DNA of 64,000 nucleotides from Saururus chinensis (Eukaryota; Streptophyta; Magnoliopsida; Piperales; Saururaceae). The position numbers were made by a program, and so were the translations under genes. The notes under the pieces are model-generated. The model was given only the letters and a program-made list of their open reading frames with translations. It made no database searches and was not told the DNA's origin. The stretch's first letter is position 1, and every line of letters begins with the position of its first letter. Below, in pieces: positions 1-50,700 of this stretch. The stretch covers positions 12,926,995 to 12,990,994 of the forward strand of contig CP141142.1 in assembly GCA_035235625.1 (NCBI GenBank). The letters run 5' to 3'.

Positions 1-38842
<38,842 letters not shown>

Positions 38843-39640
38843 TGATGTCTGTAAGATTGAAAAGGGTTTTATACACTGGCTTGTTTAGGTGGATGGCTGC
38901 TAAATTCTTTCTAATGCGGAAGTGTTGCAAACAGTCCACTAAATGCTGATTTTGGAGGGCGAAGGAGAGGATGTAACTAAGTTTGCCTTGACAGTCTCGT
39001 TAGAAAAGAAGCTAGCTGTACGAATGATGTGAATAATTTGTTTGACATCTAATTTGTGAACTGGTGAAGCTGCAGAGGAGTATAGAAGAAGGATGGATAA
39101 AGAAGATGCAAAAGAAATTTATTTTGGCTTCCAGGAATTCAAGCAACGCCAGTCTGGAAAAGCCATGCCTGCCGGAAGTACTAAAGAAGCACATCTCAAC
39201 GCGAGAGAAAGTTCATTTATTGTAAATTATTGTATTGTTCGCTGGTACAGAAAGGAACTTGGGTTCCTAGCTTATAATGTATCTTGTCTTAACATCTCCA
39301 CCTTCAGAAAGGCATAAAGGTATAGCAAAATTATTTCCATCGCATAGTGCACATTCATCCATATATTTTAACAAACATAAAATAAAATTTTTATCCCCTT
39401 TAGTCTACCCCTTTGACCCTTAAACTGATAAAACTTCATCCTCGGAATATCAAGTAAAAATGTTGACAACTTGTGTCTACCCTCATTCAGCTTTTACACC
39501 ACTAGGCTCTGCCCTCCTTTCACGAATGACAATTGCAGGGCATATACAAAGGCATATCTCCAACAAATTTAAGCCTAGAATTTACCGCAATGGTAACATT
39601 AAGAAAAGCAACCTAAAGGGAAATCATCCACTTACGTCCA
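38843..39640 (+). other. 3' flank / presumed 3' UTR of the SABRE-like gene
   Basis: Contains a stop-free stretch (about 39066-39317, reading EEYRRRMDKEDAKEIYFGFQ) that I cannot match to SABRE or anything else. An AATAAA-like word occurs near 39380. No further gene recognised. Confidence 0.5.
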
Positions 39641-39644
39641 ATAA

Positions 39645-41290
39645 GTTTCACAATTATATGGTCATTTGGTGTAACTGGACTCCATAACTTGCATAATGTC
39701 TAAAATATGCATAAATTTTGCATGATGCCCCAAATAGACTTATGTACATGTAAGAGGCTGTGGCATATATGACTTAGTTACCCTTTTCTTTTTCCTCACC
39801 TGCTCTAGTAATCCATTTAACTAATTATGCCTAACTTCCTCATCTGCTTCCTTGTCTTGTTCCACTTCTATCTCTATTGTTTCTATCACCTCCCTTACCT
39901 CCACCTCCATCTCCGTAGATATCTCCCTTTCCTACTGCAATCTTCTCAGCACCTATTTTTTTACCTTTTAGGTATTCGGCAAAATTGGACACAATTAGGT
40001 CATGGTCATTGCAAAAGTCATAACCCTATTATAGGTCTGCGAGATTTCATTTAACTATAACATTTCATTAAGTTTGGCAATGTTACGTATCACATGCTAT
40101 ACTACAAGTTGCAAATTTTGAAATTGAATTCATTTTAGATTTTCTTTCCTTACAAGCTACAAATTTAAAAATTGATTTTATAACATTTTTAAGTACTTAA
40201 TATCAATAATGAGTTTTATTCTTACTTGATTGGAGTCTTTTCAATACCCAATAAACTTGAGACTTACATTTATGGTGGCTTGTGCCTTTCACAATTGGCT
40301 GCTGAGATATTTACTTTAGTAAAATGAATAATAATGCAACATATTATACGACTATAACTTCCTTAATATGTGCACTTTATCTTCTTTAAAAAACCAGAAG
40401 AAAAAAAATATGATAAACAAAACATGTTTAAATATGTCCACTACCAATTATGTTTTTCTTTTTGAAGGCTTTCTTTTTCTTCGGTACTAGTGTCTAAGAA
40501 GATGGATGTAGCTGGCAATAACATGCAATTGATAATTGGTTGGGTGTTTGATAGTTGACATATTTAAACATGGTTTGTTCATCATGTTTATCTCTTAGTT
40601 TTTTTTTTCAAAAGCTTAAGTGCACATATCGAGAGAAATACAATTACTTAATATGTTGTGTTATTAGCCATTTTACTAAAACTCCTAACTATGAACTTCC
40701 AACTGTGAAAGGAACAAGCTACTATTAAATTAAGTTTCATGTTTATTGGGTGCCCGAAAAAACTTTAAATCGAGTAATAATAAACCTCATTGTTTGTATT
40801 AAGTATTTGAAGATGTTTATAAGTTCAATTTTTAAGTTTGAAGCTTGTAAAGAAAGAAAATCTTAAATCAACGGTGCTAAAATTAATGGAGTTTATGGTC
40901 AAGCAAAATCTAAGTCTTTTGCAATCGTAGCAATCAAGAAGGTGGTGAACTTTGTAATGGCCATGGTTAAATTGCGTCCAATCCTACCAAATGCAAAAAA
41001 AATAAGAAGAAGAGGAGAAGGAGAACAAGGTGATCGAGCCAGAGGCAAAGTAGAGCTGGGAGGCAAAGGTGGAGATTAGGCATAACTTGTTAAGTAGGTT
41101 ACGGGAGTTGAAGAGGAAGAAAAATGGGGAGGGGTTAGTTAGGTTATTTTATGTCACATGTGTAGCCTCTTTTATATGAATACGCCTATTTGGGGCATTA
41201 TGCAAATTATGCACATACTTTTTGCATTAGCCGCATTATACAAGTTATGAAATCTAGTTATGTCAAATAACCTATTTATATTAGTGAAAC
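39645..41290. repeat. Giant imperfect inverted repeat (near-palindrome), arms of about 0.8 and 0.74 kb
   Basis: The left arm 39645-40446 and right arm 40549-41290 are reverse complements of each other along their length, with gaps and roughly a quarter of bases changed, around a spacer of about 100 bp. Sample pairs: aatatgtgcacttt (40366) with aagtgcacatatc (40618); atgccccaaatag (39725) with ctatttggggcat (41187); gattttctttccttacaagc (40138) with gcttgtaaagaaagaaaatc (40843); acccaataaac (40246) with gtttattgggt (40741). No ORF or transposase. Either a long-TIR/foldback element or an inverted duplication. Confidence 0.85.
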
Positions 41291-42050
41291 AAAAAGGTTG
41301 AGATTTTTCCATATTACCTAGCTGAAGATGCAAATATTCAAATATTTCCATGTTTTATAAGAAATATATCATAAAATTGGGCTTTACATAAAATTTTATA
41401 AAAAGTAGACCAAAATACCCCTGAAGTAGGGGTTGGAGTTTAAGATTGTATAAACCTCACGGCCCTAGCGTATAAACGTAGAAGTGACCAAACCAAGACT
41501 ACAAATTGAAAATTTGCACCCACAATTCTGAACTGATGCGCATTCCAATCTCCATCAAGTGAATCTTCAGCCTTCATCACTTTATTGGCTACAATTTGGT
41601 CCGGGAATATTAGTTGCACTTCCCTTCTCAATTCACAAGGTTCCGGTGTATGGTGTGTCATCATTCCGGCATGACAGTGACTTTAATAGCGTCAAGGCAT
41701 GGTTCATAGGCAATTCGTCGATGGTGGTGAAGACATCCACTAGGTGGTTAGCCTCATCCACGAACCGTAGACTGGTAAGGGCTATATCATGTCAACGTAT
41801 TTTAGTACACAGTAGGGACACATATTGTGTTATTGTTAACATGATATTTATAATAACGTATTATCGTTAACATGTCTATCTGAACTATCATGTTATTGTG
41901 GATACAATATGATACATATCGTGTTAATGATAAGATGATATGGCACATATAGTGAATATATGACAATTACTTGGGTGGTTACAAAAGCTCATCACAGCCC
42001 ATGTTTGCATACATAATCAACATTCTAATTCCATCATTTTTTACATTTTA
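41291..42050. other. Left flank of MULE copy A
   Basis: No gene recognised. 41790-41950 contains several degenerate palindromic words (tattgtgttattgttaacat, atatcgtgttaatgataag) that recur throughout the MULE region. Confidence 0.5.
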
Positions 42051-43054
42051 GGAAATAATGAGACAACACAAGAAATTACAAATGATGGAATCAGTGAAGG
42101 CTGCACATGAGAAGAAGAAGGTGATTTGCGAGAGGAGGCAGGGATTGGGCACAAATGGCTATCCCAGTGGATTAAAACTATTGAAGGATATAGTCGAAGC
42201 AAGGGTGGAGTGCACGTGCATATTGATAGAGACGGAGTTCTACACCTTTTACTATTGTGAGAATGTAGCAATATCAAAGCTATTGTAGGACGTTTTAATT
42301 GATGAGTGTTGGGATGACTCACAAGATGTATTCAACATTAGGGGAAAATGTTTCCCACCACCGAAAATGATGTTGCCCTCATCACAGGGCTAAAGGTTAT
42401 AGGAACACCGGTGAGGTGAGAACATTGGATAGAAGGTAATCATTGCAAAAGGGAAATCTTCATAAGGTTCTTCTCTGAGAAGAGGCCAGACAAGAACAAC
42501 ATAGAGGATATTTTGAAGGAGGTTAGTGAAGGAAATCATGTATCTGACAAAGATCTAGCACGATTAGCTATAGTGCATATGGGTGAACTAGTGCTATTCA
42601 TGTAGAGCAACAGATTAGTCCCCCATTGCTCTATGATTATCTTGATGACCTAGAGAAGGTGGGGAGCAAGGATATACAAATGGGTAGGAGCAGTCCACGA
42701 TTTGCTGAGAAGGGGGATTACTTGGTCCCATAGAAATATCAAGAGCAAAGAAGAGGACTGCTCTGCCACTCCAGGATTTCTGATGGGGGCATCATTTGTT
42801 CAAAAGGTAAGAATTTAAAATTACATGACTCGGTTAAGTACCATATATATGGTAAGACGACTTGGTCTCACATCATGTCATCAATTTCACGATAGTTGAA
42901 TAGGTGTGTCACCGAGAACATGATTATCTAATTAGTGTGTATTCAATGACACAATTATCTGATTAGTGTGGAATTTATTACATGATTTTCTTATTAGAGT
43001 GCATTAAATAACACAAAATATACGATAGTATTGCACTTCTGACATAATTGTTAT

Positions 43055-45999
43055 TAGGGGTGGCCACGGGCCCGTTGCGGCTCCCTCATGGGGTGATGGG
43101 GGAGCTTGGTACAACTTGCCAGGCCCACTCCCCCCCCCCTCCCCCCACCCAATAATTTTTTAAAAAATGTAGAAAATTCTAAAAATGTATTTTGAAAACT
43201 TTAAAAACTTATAAAATAGAGGCTAGAATTGCATCACTATAGAATGGGTACATCCCAACTAGGTTGGCTCTTATTTCCTATATATCATTTGTAATTATAA
43301 TCTAAAACCTCAAATACAAAAATAAATAAAAAAATATTATTAACTAATTGATTGTCAAGTTTTGCAAATATTTTCTTGTTTCCTCTTCACGTTGGGAGCT
43401 TGTGCCCTTTCTTGTGCTTCCAACCAATCCTTCAAGCAACTGTACGCCCTCATAACATCAGGCATTAGTCAATTTCACCTATCGTCCAATACCCTACTTC
43501 CTACACTAAAAGTATATTCCATCTAGTGTGGACATCAGGCATGGGGGGGTTTAGTAAATCATGAGCTAAGGCAGATAACACATGATAGTTCTTTTCGTGC
43601 GATTGACACTAAGTTAAAACAGTAAAATGATTAGGTTCTTCTTTGGTAAGAAAAGATGAAAAATCAATTTCTACATAGTTAGCTAATTCATTAGTACTAG
43701 AACTATATTTTTGTCTATTTTTTTGAAGTAATATCCAAGACTTAGTTTTATGTGAAGTGTCATTGGAGTAGAAGAAGAAGAAGTTGATTGATTTCATCTT
43801 AACCCATATATTATTTCATCTGTATTATATAAAGAAGTCAAAGTAATTACTACAATTTTATATAGATTATCATTTTCATCGGCATTGGGACTCATTTGTC
43901 ATGTATATCATCTTTTAAAATTTGTACACCTTCTAATCTAACCCTAGGATCCATTACAACCCCTAAACAATAAATTTAAGTAATAGGAGACCAATATTTA
44001 TTTAATTTTGTTTCTTTTTTGACTATAAGATGTGCAATAGTTTCTTTATCTCTAGAACTTTCAAATGCATGTTATGTCATACAAGTGGTTTAGAATTAAA
44101 CAAGAAGTAGGATAGAAAACTCCCGATGAATCTTCAGTAACATTATAAAAAATAAATAAAAATGCATCAAACAGATAGAAATGGCAAAATGGCCTTCATT
44201 AAGTTGTAGATGAGATAATTTTTCTATGGTCCAACTTATTATTAAACTTTCTAATCCTTCACAAGATCTCAACATTAAATATGTGCTATTCCATCTATGA
44301 TGAACATCTAATCAAATTTTTTTATATTTCTTACCATGCAATCCACACAAGTCTTAAATTCTTGTATTCTAGAAGGAGAAAAGGTGACACTTAACAAAAT
44401 ATTTTTAATTAATTGAAGATGAGGTTTAACTACATCTAACCATTTTGAACGAAAAAATTAATTATGCGACATGCACATCTAATATGAAATGTATTGGTTT
44501 CTATTGCATCAATGTGATCACAATGAGATTCTAAAAGTTCTACTACATAATTATTATTAGAGACATTATTTAAAGTAATAGATAAAATTTTATCTTCAAT
44601 TTATTATTCATTTAAAATAGAAATCAATGATTTTTCAATAATTGAGGCAGAATGAGGATATTCTATAATGTTAAAATATATAATTCTCTTTTAATTTAAT
44701 CTCTATGATTCATCAACAAAATGAGTTGTAACACATGCATATTTGATATCTTGGTTATTAGTCCAAATATTGGAAGTTAAAGAAGTCTTACCTAGAATTT
44801 TTTGTATGGTGTTCATAAGCTCTACCTTAAACTCCTTGTATAGATTTTGTGGAAGGTCGGGTTGAGAGCTTGCCTCACATATGTCTCGAACAAGGGCTCA
44901 TCAACAAAGGAGGAGGGATACTAGGCGCGCACAACATACTTCATTAGATCCCTCCGATTGTATCTTTATTAAAATTATAAGTACTAAGAAAGGTAGAAGA
45001 GGTGCTTAGGGCACTTAGCTGTGCTTGTTTGGGGTCCTTCGGTCTATGCTTGACAGAGCATGATTTGGCATGTCAGAGAAGATGTCTGGTACCACCTCCT
45101 CCACTGGTTCCTTCACTTAGAATTGCTTTGCAATAGTTGCATTCAACTCTTAGGAGGAACATTTCAGGGTTGTTGAGTTCGTCCACCCTAATTTTCTTTA
45201 TATGGTTCAACACCGTGGAGGGTTGCCAATTTTTTTCCTCTTGACTTCTTTGTAGTCGACTTCTTCCATTTTGGGAATTCCTCCTTTGGGAAAATTGGCG
45301 GTTGAGGCGACCGAGGAGAGGCTTTGTAGTTGGAGTGGGATGTCATATTCTAAAAAATAATAATGTAATTTACTAAGAAAAATAATAGGCAAATTAAAGT
45401 AGAAATTAAATTACTAAATCAAAATTACTTACCTTGAACCTTGATGTTTGAGACTTGAGTTGCCCACTTGATATAGGAGAAGGAAGCTTAAGAATTGAGA
45501 ACTTTGTTCTTGAATCTTGAGGCTTGATAGTGTGAGAGAGCTTGAGAGTATGGAAGAGAGGAGAAAGAGAGTAGAGAAAAGGGTGAAAAGTATTAAGGAG
45601 TAGAGGAAAGGGTGAAGAGAAAGTTAAATTCCCCCCCTATTTATAGATTTTTAAATATAACAATTAGCTCTACTACCCTTGAAAATGACATTTATTTGAT
45701 TGCTATTAGGGTTAAAATTTTCTTTTTTAAGGGGTGGAAATTTTGTAATTCCCTTCTCCCCTCAAATCAGTTTTTTTTTAAAAAAAATTTCAATAAAATG
45801 GGGGCTAAGCCCCCAATCCTAGACAACCACTAGGGAAGTCCCCAACTGCATTATAGCCATTGGGGGTTTTCTTGGGCTGGGGGGTGGCCCAACCCTCTCT
45901 CTTCAGGGACAACGAGCCAAAAATGGTGGCCTGGTCTAGGCCAAGCCCTCCCATCCAAAGGGCTGGGCCAAAGCCGGGTCCACACTTTGGCCTTTCCTA
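43055..45999 (-). mobile_element. Complete hAT DNA transposon (decayed transposase)
   Basis: 2,945 bp bounded by TAGGGGTGGCCA on the left and TAGGAAAGGCCA on the right (in complement), imperfect inverted ends of hAT type. Perfect 8-bp target duplication ATTGTTAT at 43047-43054 and 46000-46007. A transposase relic is on the minus strand. It lies in an intron of MULE copy A. The right end contains multiple GGCC/GGGC-rich words, the left end a C-rich tract. Confidence 0.9.
43350..45240 (-). pseudogene. hAT transposase relic
   Basis: Minus strand, many stops and frame changes. A BED zinc finger near the start (STVLNHIKKIR, VECNYCKAILSEGTSGGGGT, HAKSC; about 45060-45235), then LTSNIWTNNQDIKYACVTTH (about 44730-44790), an IRCACRIINFFVQNG box (about 44445-44490), and the C-terminal dimerisation block EYTFSVGSRVLD and DVMRAYSCLKDWLEAQERAQ (about 43385-43530). 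Domain order is that of hAT transposases. Confidence 0.82.
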
Positions 46000-48110
46000 A
46001 TTGTTATTGAAACGTAGGTCTAGTTTTAAATTTGAGCACACAACAATATGGGCATCAAGTTTGCCGCCATACACTCCTAGGTGTAAGAGGTGGCATGGGT
46101 TGATGAAACTAGTTAAAGGTGTAAAGAAGGTTGCAAAGCTTGATCCATATGATGAGAAAAACCAGAAGAAAATTCTAGCCCACCATAGGATGAAGAAGTG
46201 ATATGAAGAGATTCTCACTAATCTGAAGGTTGAAGCAGAATTGATATTTTCAATACCACCCATACTAAGGAGGCACACCTTATATTCTTGAAAATATTAC
46301 CCATACTAAGGAGGCATACCTTATATTCTTAAATAGGCCAACTGAGAAGACCCCAAAAAGGGCTGCCACCGTGACATAAAGGAGGCCATTCACAATGAAG
46401 ATGCACAGAATGCAAGTTAAGCCCAATATGAATATCATTCATATGTCATTGAAAACTTTATCATGCCATTAGATGTCATGTCTGATATTCATGACATTGT
46501 GATGGAGAAGGCCTCCGTATATGAGCAACATGGTTGGAGCATATAATATGTCCAAGTGGCACTGAAAAGAGTGAAGCATTCAATCGAGGCAGCCACTCGT
46601 TTAATTGAAATGATAAAGCTTCTGACAACAGGTGATATGCAATCCCTAGTGTGAAGAGAAGCATCCTCTCCACCTCCACCTTGAGTAGAAAAAGTCAAGT
46701 TATCCCCCAAATAAATGAGGGTGATCTCTTGCATAAAAAAAGAAGTCTAAATCTTTGCAATCTATATCTTCGATGCAAGAGAAACAACAAGCTAACCACC
46801 CATTGTAGAGGAAGGCTTTGCCCCCTTCCTTGAATATGATAAACTCTATAGTCGTGTATCTAATAACACTATAAACTCTATAACTAAGAACTTGATAAAC
46901 TCTATAGTTATATTATCGTTAATAAGATAAAGATGATAATATAGTGGTGTAATCTATAAAAAAATATCTTACATTGTTTTGTGAATAATTGTACATCTTA
47001 GGATAAAGATCTTATTCATGCTCTAACAAGACTACTTAAGTAACAATCTATTGGTTAAAATTACAAAAAATGGAATCCAGGGTAAAATGTGCTATCAGTA
47101 TTTGATTTTCAAGGAATATCAATGAGGAAATCCTGCAAGCCCATGAGGACCCACTAATACATAAGCCACAAAAGTGAAAGGATGATGATGTCAGCCTAGA
47201 AGCTCCCCAACAACCCACTTACTATTGATGTCTAAGAGCATGAGAAGAACTAGAAGAAGAAAGTGCTTGAGCATGTGGAATTGACAAATTATCTAGACAT
47301 CAAGCTCATGTTCCACATGGAGATATTATCAAGGAAGGATCGTGTGATGCTCTCATTGTGGATGGAAAACCCTCACTAGATATGGCCTATTGATTTGTTG
47401 GCAAATCGGACTACTTATCCCTTGTGCGCCTAAAATGTATCATGTCTCAGGTATGGATATAAAATTTTGATTAGTGCATATTTGAATATACAATATTAAA
47501 AGGGCTTGTGTTTTCTATCACACGATATGGAAGTTGTTATGTGTTCATTTTTGGTATCTGGTGTTGTCGATCATATGATTTCTCAATGGTTGTGTTAGTA
47601 ATAACAAGATTGATGTGTTTGTCATACAATTAACTACATGACTATTTCATTTGTCCTATTGACGATAATATGTGGTTTATCATTTTTGGCCTTAGGTTAT
47701 CAATATATTCTTCAGTCTACTTGAACAGAGGAATTTGAGAACTTCCCTCATCTACTCCCAATAGCTGTACACATGATACTATGGATGTATAGACAAAAAT
47801 TATGAATAACTTGACGAAGTACATAAGCAGTAACACTAAGAGTGTGTTCTTCTCATTATTTGCAAGTAAACACTTTTGTTTTCTCATTACCCATTGCAAA
47901 GAGAAGAGATTTGGGTAGTACAACCCACTCAAGGAAGACCATCCTTACCACTTTGTGGAGGTCGATAAGTTGAGAATCAATGTTGCCACTACCAAGGAGA
48001 AGGTCCTAAAGGTTAAGGGAGTGACAAAATAGCCTATCTCGAACATTTCCAGGTATCCATACCAACTAATTAATGAAGATTGTGGCATTTAGTGATGTAC
48101 TAAGTGGCCA

Positions 48111-49330
48111 AGCTTTCCGTGGGAGTAATACAACCAGATTTCATGCAAATAGAAATTACAATGTTGGTGAGGCCACAAATCTGTACATGCCTTCTCCATC
48201 CGTATTGATAAAGAATTGATATAGGAGAGGACAAATTATGATGTAACATGACATTATGTAATACAATTTTATGTAATATACTTTTGTGTAATACACTTTT
48301 CTGTGTAATACACTTTTTTCAAAATATAATTTTCTATACAAGAATCAACGATGTTTAATAATCGCCTCATATATGACACAATTATGTATCGTGTGATTGA
48401 TAACATGAAACATGACACTTTTTGGGATCGTGTTATCGATTACACAAACATTATGTAGAACATGAATATGATCACATGACAAAAAATTAAATCTTGTGTG
48501 TTTGTAAAAAAAAATCGTGTTATCGAATGCACGATAAAACAAATGCAAAGGGGCTTTCTTCCATTAAAGAAAATAATGGGGGTGGATAAGACAATCTAGA
48601 CTGATTTTCTCTAACTTTCATGAGCTTCTTTCCTCCTCGTGTATTTGAACATTTGCGGATTGTATTTCCACAGCTAGGCCCATGTCCATGATCATCTTAT
48701 TGATTGCTGCAACATTTGGGGCTATGTCCCAATTGCCCACATGCTCCATATTTACGTAATTCTTTGACCATAGGTTGTGACTCTATTTGATTTTTTCATG
48801 GTTTACCCCTTTGTTTGAATGGAATTGTTGGGTTGAATGTTGGTAAAACTCCATTCAGTGCTCACTAGTGTTTGTTCGTCATTGGGGGTAAAACCTCTTC
48901 ATATATCATTTTATACATATCCTAGGGGTACAATTTTTTGTTGTAATCATATACATAGAAGTGTCTGTGATCAGCTATTGTAATTTCATATTTACATAGG
49001 AGCCCCATGTGTTGAAACTTTCTGTATGTGCAAATACATTCATCCAACTTCACTAGGTCTTGAATAAATAATACCATGTTAACAAAAAACACAATCATTT
49101 ACATTGTCACGTTCTCAAGTACACAAGCAGACATATGCATAAGAGCTTTACTATCATGCTGTGTGTTATGTCAAAACACAACATATATATGGTTGTGTTC
49201 ACAGAGACAAAAATGTCATGTCATAATAACAATTACATGCAATTGTTGAAAACATAATAGCTTCATACGATATGAATAACATTTTATTTGGTAGTATAGA
49301 AAGTTAATTTTAAATACATGAACCTACCTA
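48111..49330. other. Spacer between MULE copy A protease gene and transposase relic
   Basis: No protein recognised. 48361-48545 has a cluster of palindromic words (gggatcgtgttatcgattac, atcgtgttatcgaatgcacg). Confidence 0.5.
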
Positions 49331-50700
49331 GTTTCTTCTCTTTTGCATTCGATATGTTTACGAGTAGATGAGGTTAACTCATCCAACATATTTTGGCCAT
49401 CCATTTGATGTTTCTCAAAGAATGCAGTTGTCTGCTCCTGTGTATGCTCAATTAGATGAGTGATCAACAATGACCTATCTTTCTTAACATTGAATTCACA
49501 CTTTCAAACCTATTTAGTTATGTGTTTCATATCTTTTGCCTAAAAATGTAACATTAGCCCAATGAATTACATTGATCATATCCAACCAAGCATATGCCTC
49601 CAGGCTATGTTCTTTAATACTATTCATTGTATCATCATACACATTTGTCTAAAAGTTTCATCGGCAACATGGAGCTAGTTCTTTAGGTAGTTATCTTTAA
49701 ATTTGTCAAACATGTTTATTGCCATGTGACTATTGCAATATCTATGGCATGTAGATGGAAAAAGGTTCTCACAACATTCGCCAAGCCCTTCATTGTATCA
49801 GAACAATTGTAATTTAGTTAGAGGATATGAAAATAGATAATATTTCAGCAGTGTAGGAAGCCATGTCCACATTTTCTCACACTCATTCTCAACCACTACA
49901 AATGTGACATAGAGGATATTATTGTTCTTGTTAAGTATAGTTGCTATCAATAGATGATTGTGATGCTTTGTCTTTAAGAACGTCACCTCTACTATTGGCA
50001 ATGACCTTACTGTTCTTCTAAAAGCTCTTGCCACTAGCCTAAACATTCAAAATACCTTTTTGAAATCATAGCCCCCTATAGGTCCAAGAATTTCATAAGA
50101 TATGATGAGAACTACTATACTGTCGGGATTATCCTTTCTATCTGAACACCATATACATGTAGTACATGATAAGATTCATAGGGGGTAAGTTGATACAACC
50201 TTCTCCAAACTTGGTGATTTTTATCTATTCATTGTCTAGTTCCTTTCTAGCAATGGTGATTTGTTTCCATTTATAGACTCATTCATCTCCACATATAAGG
50301 TTAATATTTCTTTATTTGTCTTCTTATAAATGACAACCATTGACTGTAGGCCTTCATTATCATCTAATTCTTGCAGTAGGGATGATTTTGAAGACAAAAT
50401 CAAATATTTCTAAGTCGCATTGCCCTTGTAGACAATAAGTCTGTCTTTTACTTGTAGTAGCAACTAAACATACCTCACCTGAGGATCAACATTCATCAGC
50501 CGCATCATTCTACCAATATACTTACCATCATTTCCTACTTCTCCATTATAATGAAGACAAATAGCCATTCTATCCATAATGCTAGAGAATAGGTTGCCAA
50601 CACTCGTGAAACAAAGGTTTACATGACCAGAAAAATCTTTTTGGCAATAACAAATGAAGAAGGGAGAATTTGTACCACCTTCAATGAGCCTCTAGTAAGT
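49330..50700 (-). pseudogene. MULE (MURA-type) transposase relic
   Basis: Minus strand, broken by stops. The core 50046-49798 reads LPIVEVTFLKTKHHNHLLIA, ILYVTFVVVENECEKMWTWL, then FSDTMKGLANVVRTFF, the pattern of the MULE transposase domain (normally IDGTFLK...LLIAT...AFAVVE.E...WTWF). The Asp of the first catalytic motif reads Glu; the VVE Glu is kept. Upstream, ICLHYNGEVGNDGKYIGRMM (about 50500-50565) resembles the N-terminal MuDR-type region. Tail-to-tail with the ULP1-like gene of copy A, so probably one composite MULE. Confidence 0.72.

Larger units (their letters stand above)
42051..48110 (+). pseudogene. MULE copy A: DUF1985/plant-mobile plus ULP1-like protease gene, decayed
   Basis: Segments homologous to copy B in the same order. 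(1) 42051-42808: ESVKAAHEKKKVICERRQGL, DVLIDECWDDSQDVFNIRG (with a stop and a frame change), AVHDLLRRGITWSH, GFLMGASFVQK before gtaaga. (2) 46013-46690: FEHTTIWASSLPPYTPRCKR, LDPYDEKNQKKILAHHRMKK, then many stops. (3) about 47255-47345. (4) 47700-48100: C48 core with KHFCFLITHCKEKRF, YNPLKEDHPYHF, YPYQLINEDCGI. The presumed catalytic His codon (47871-47873) and Cys codon (48081-48083) are kept, while the acidic position reads Asn (47922-47924). ULP1-like genes carried by MULEs are known (KAONASHI in Arabidopsis). The intron after segment 1 contains a hAT insertion. Confidence 0.75.
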
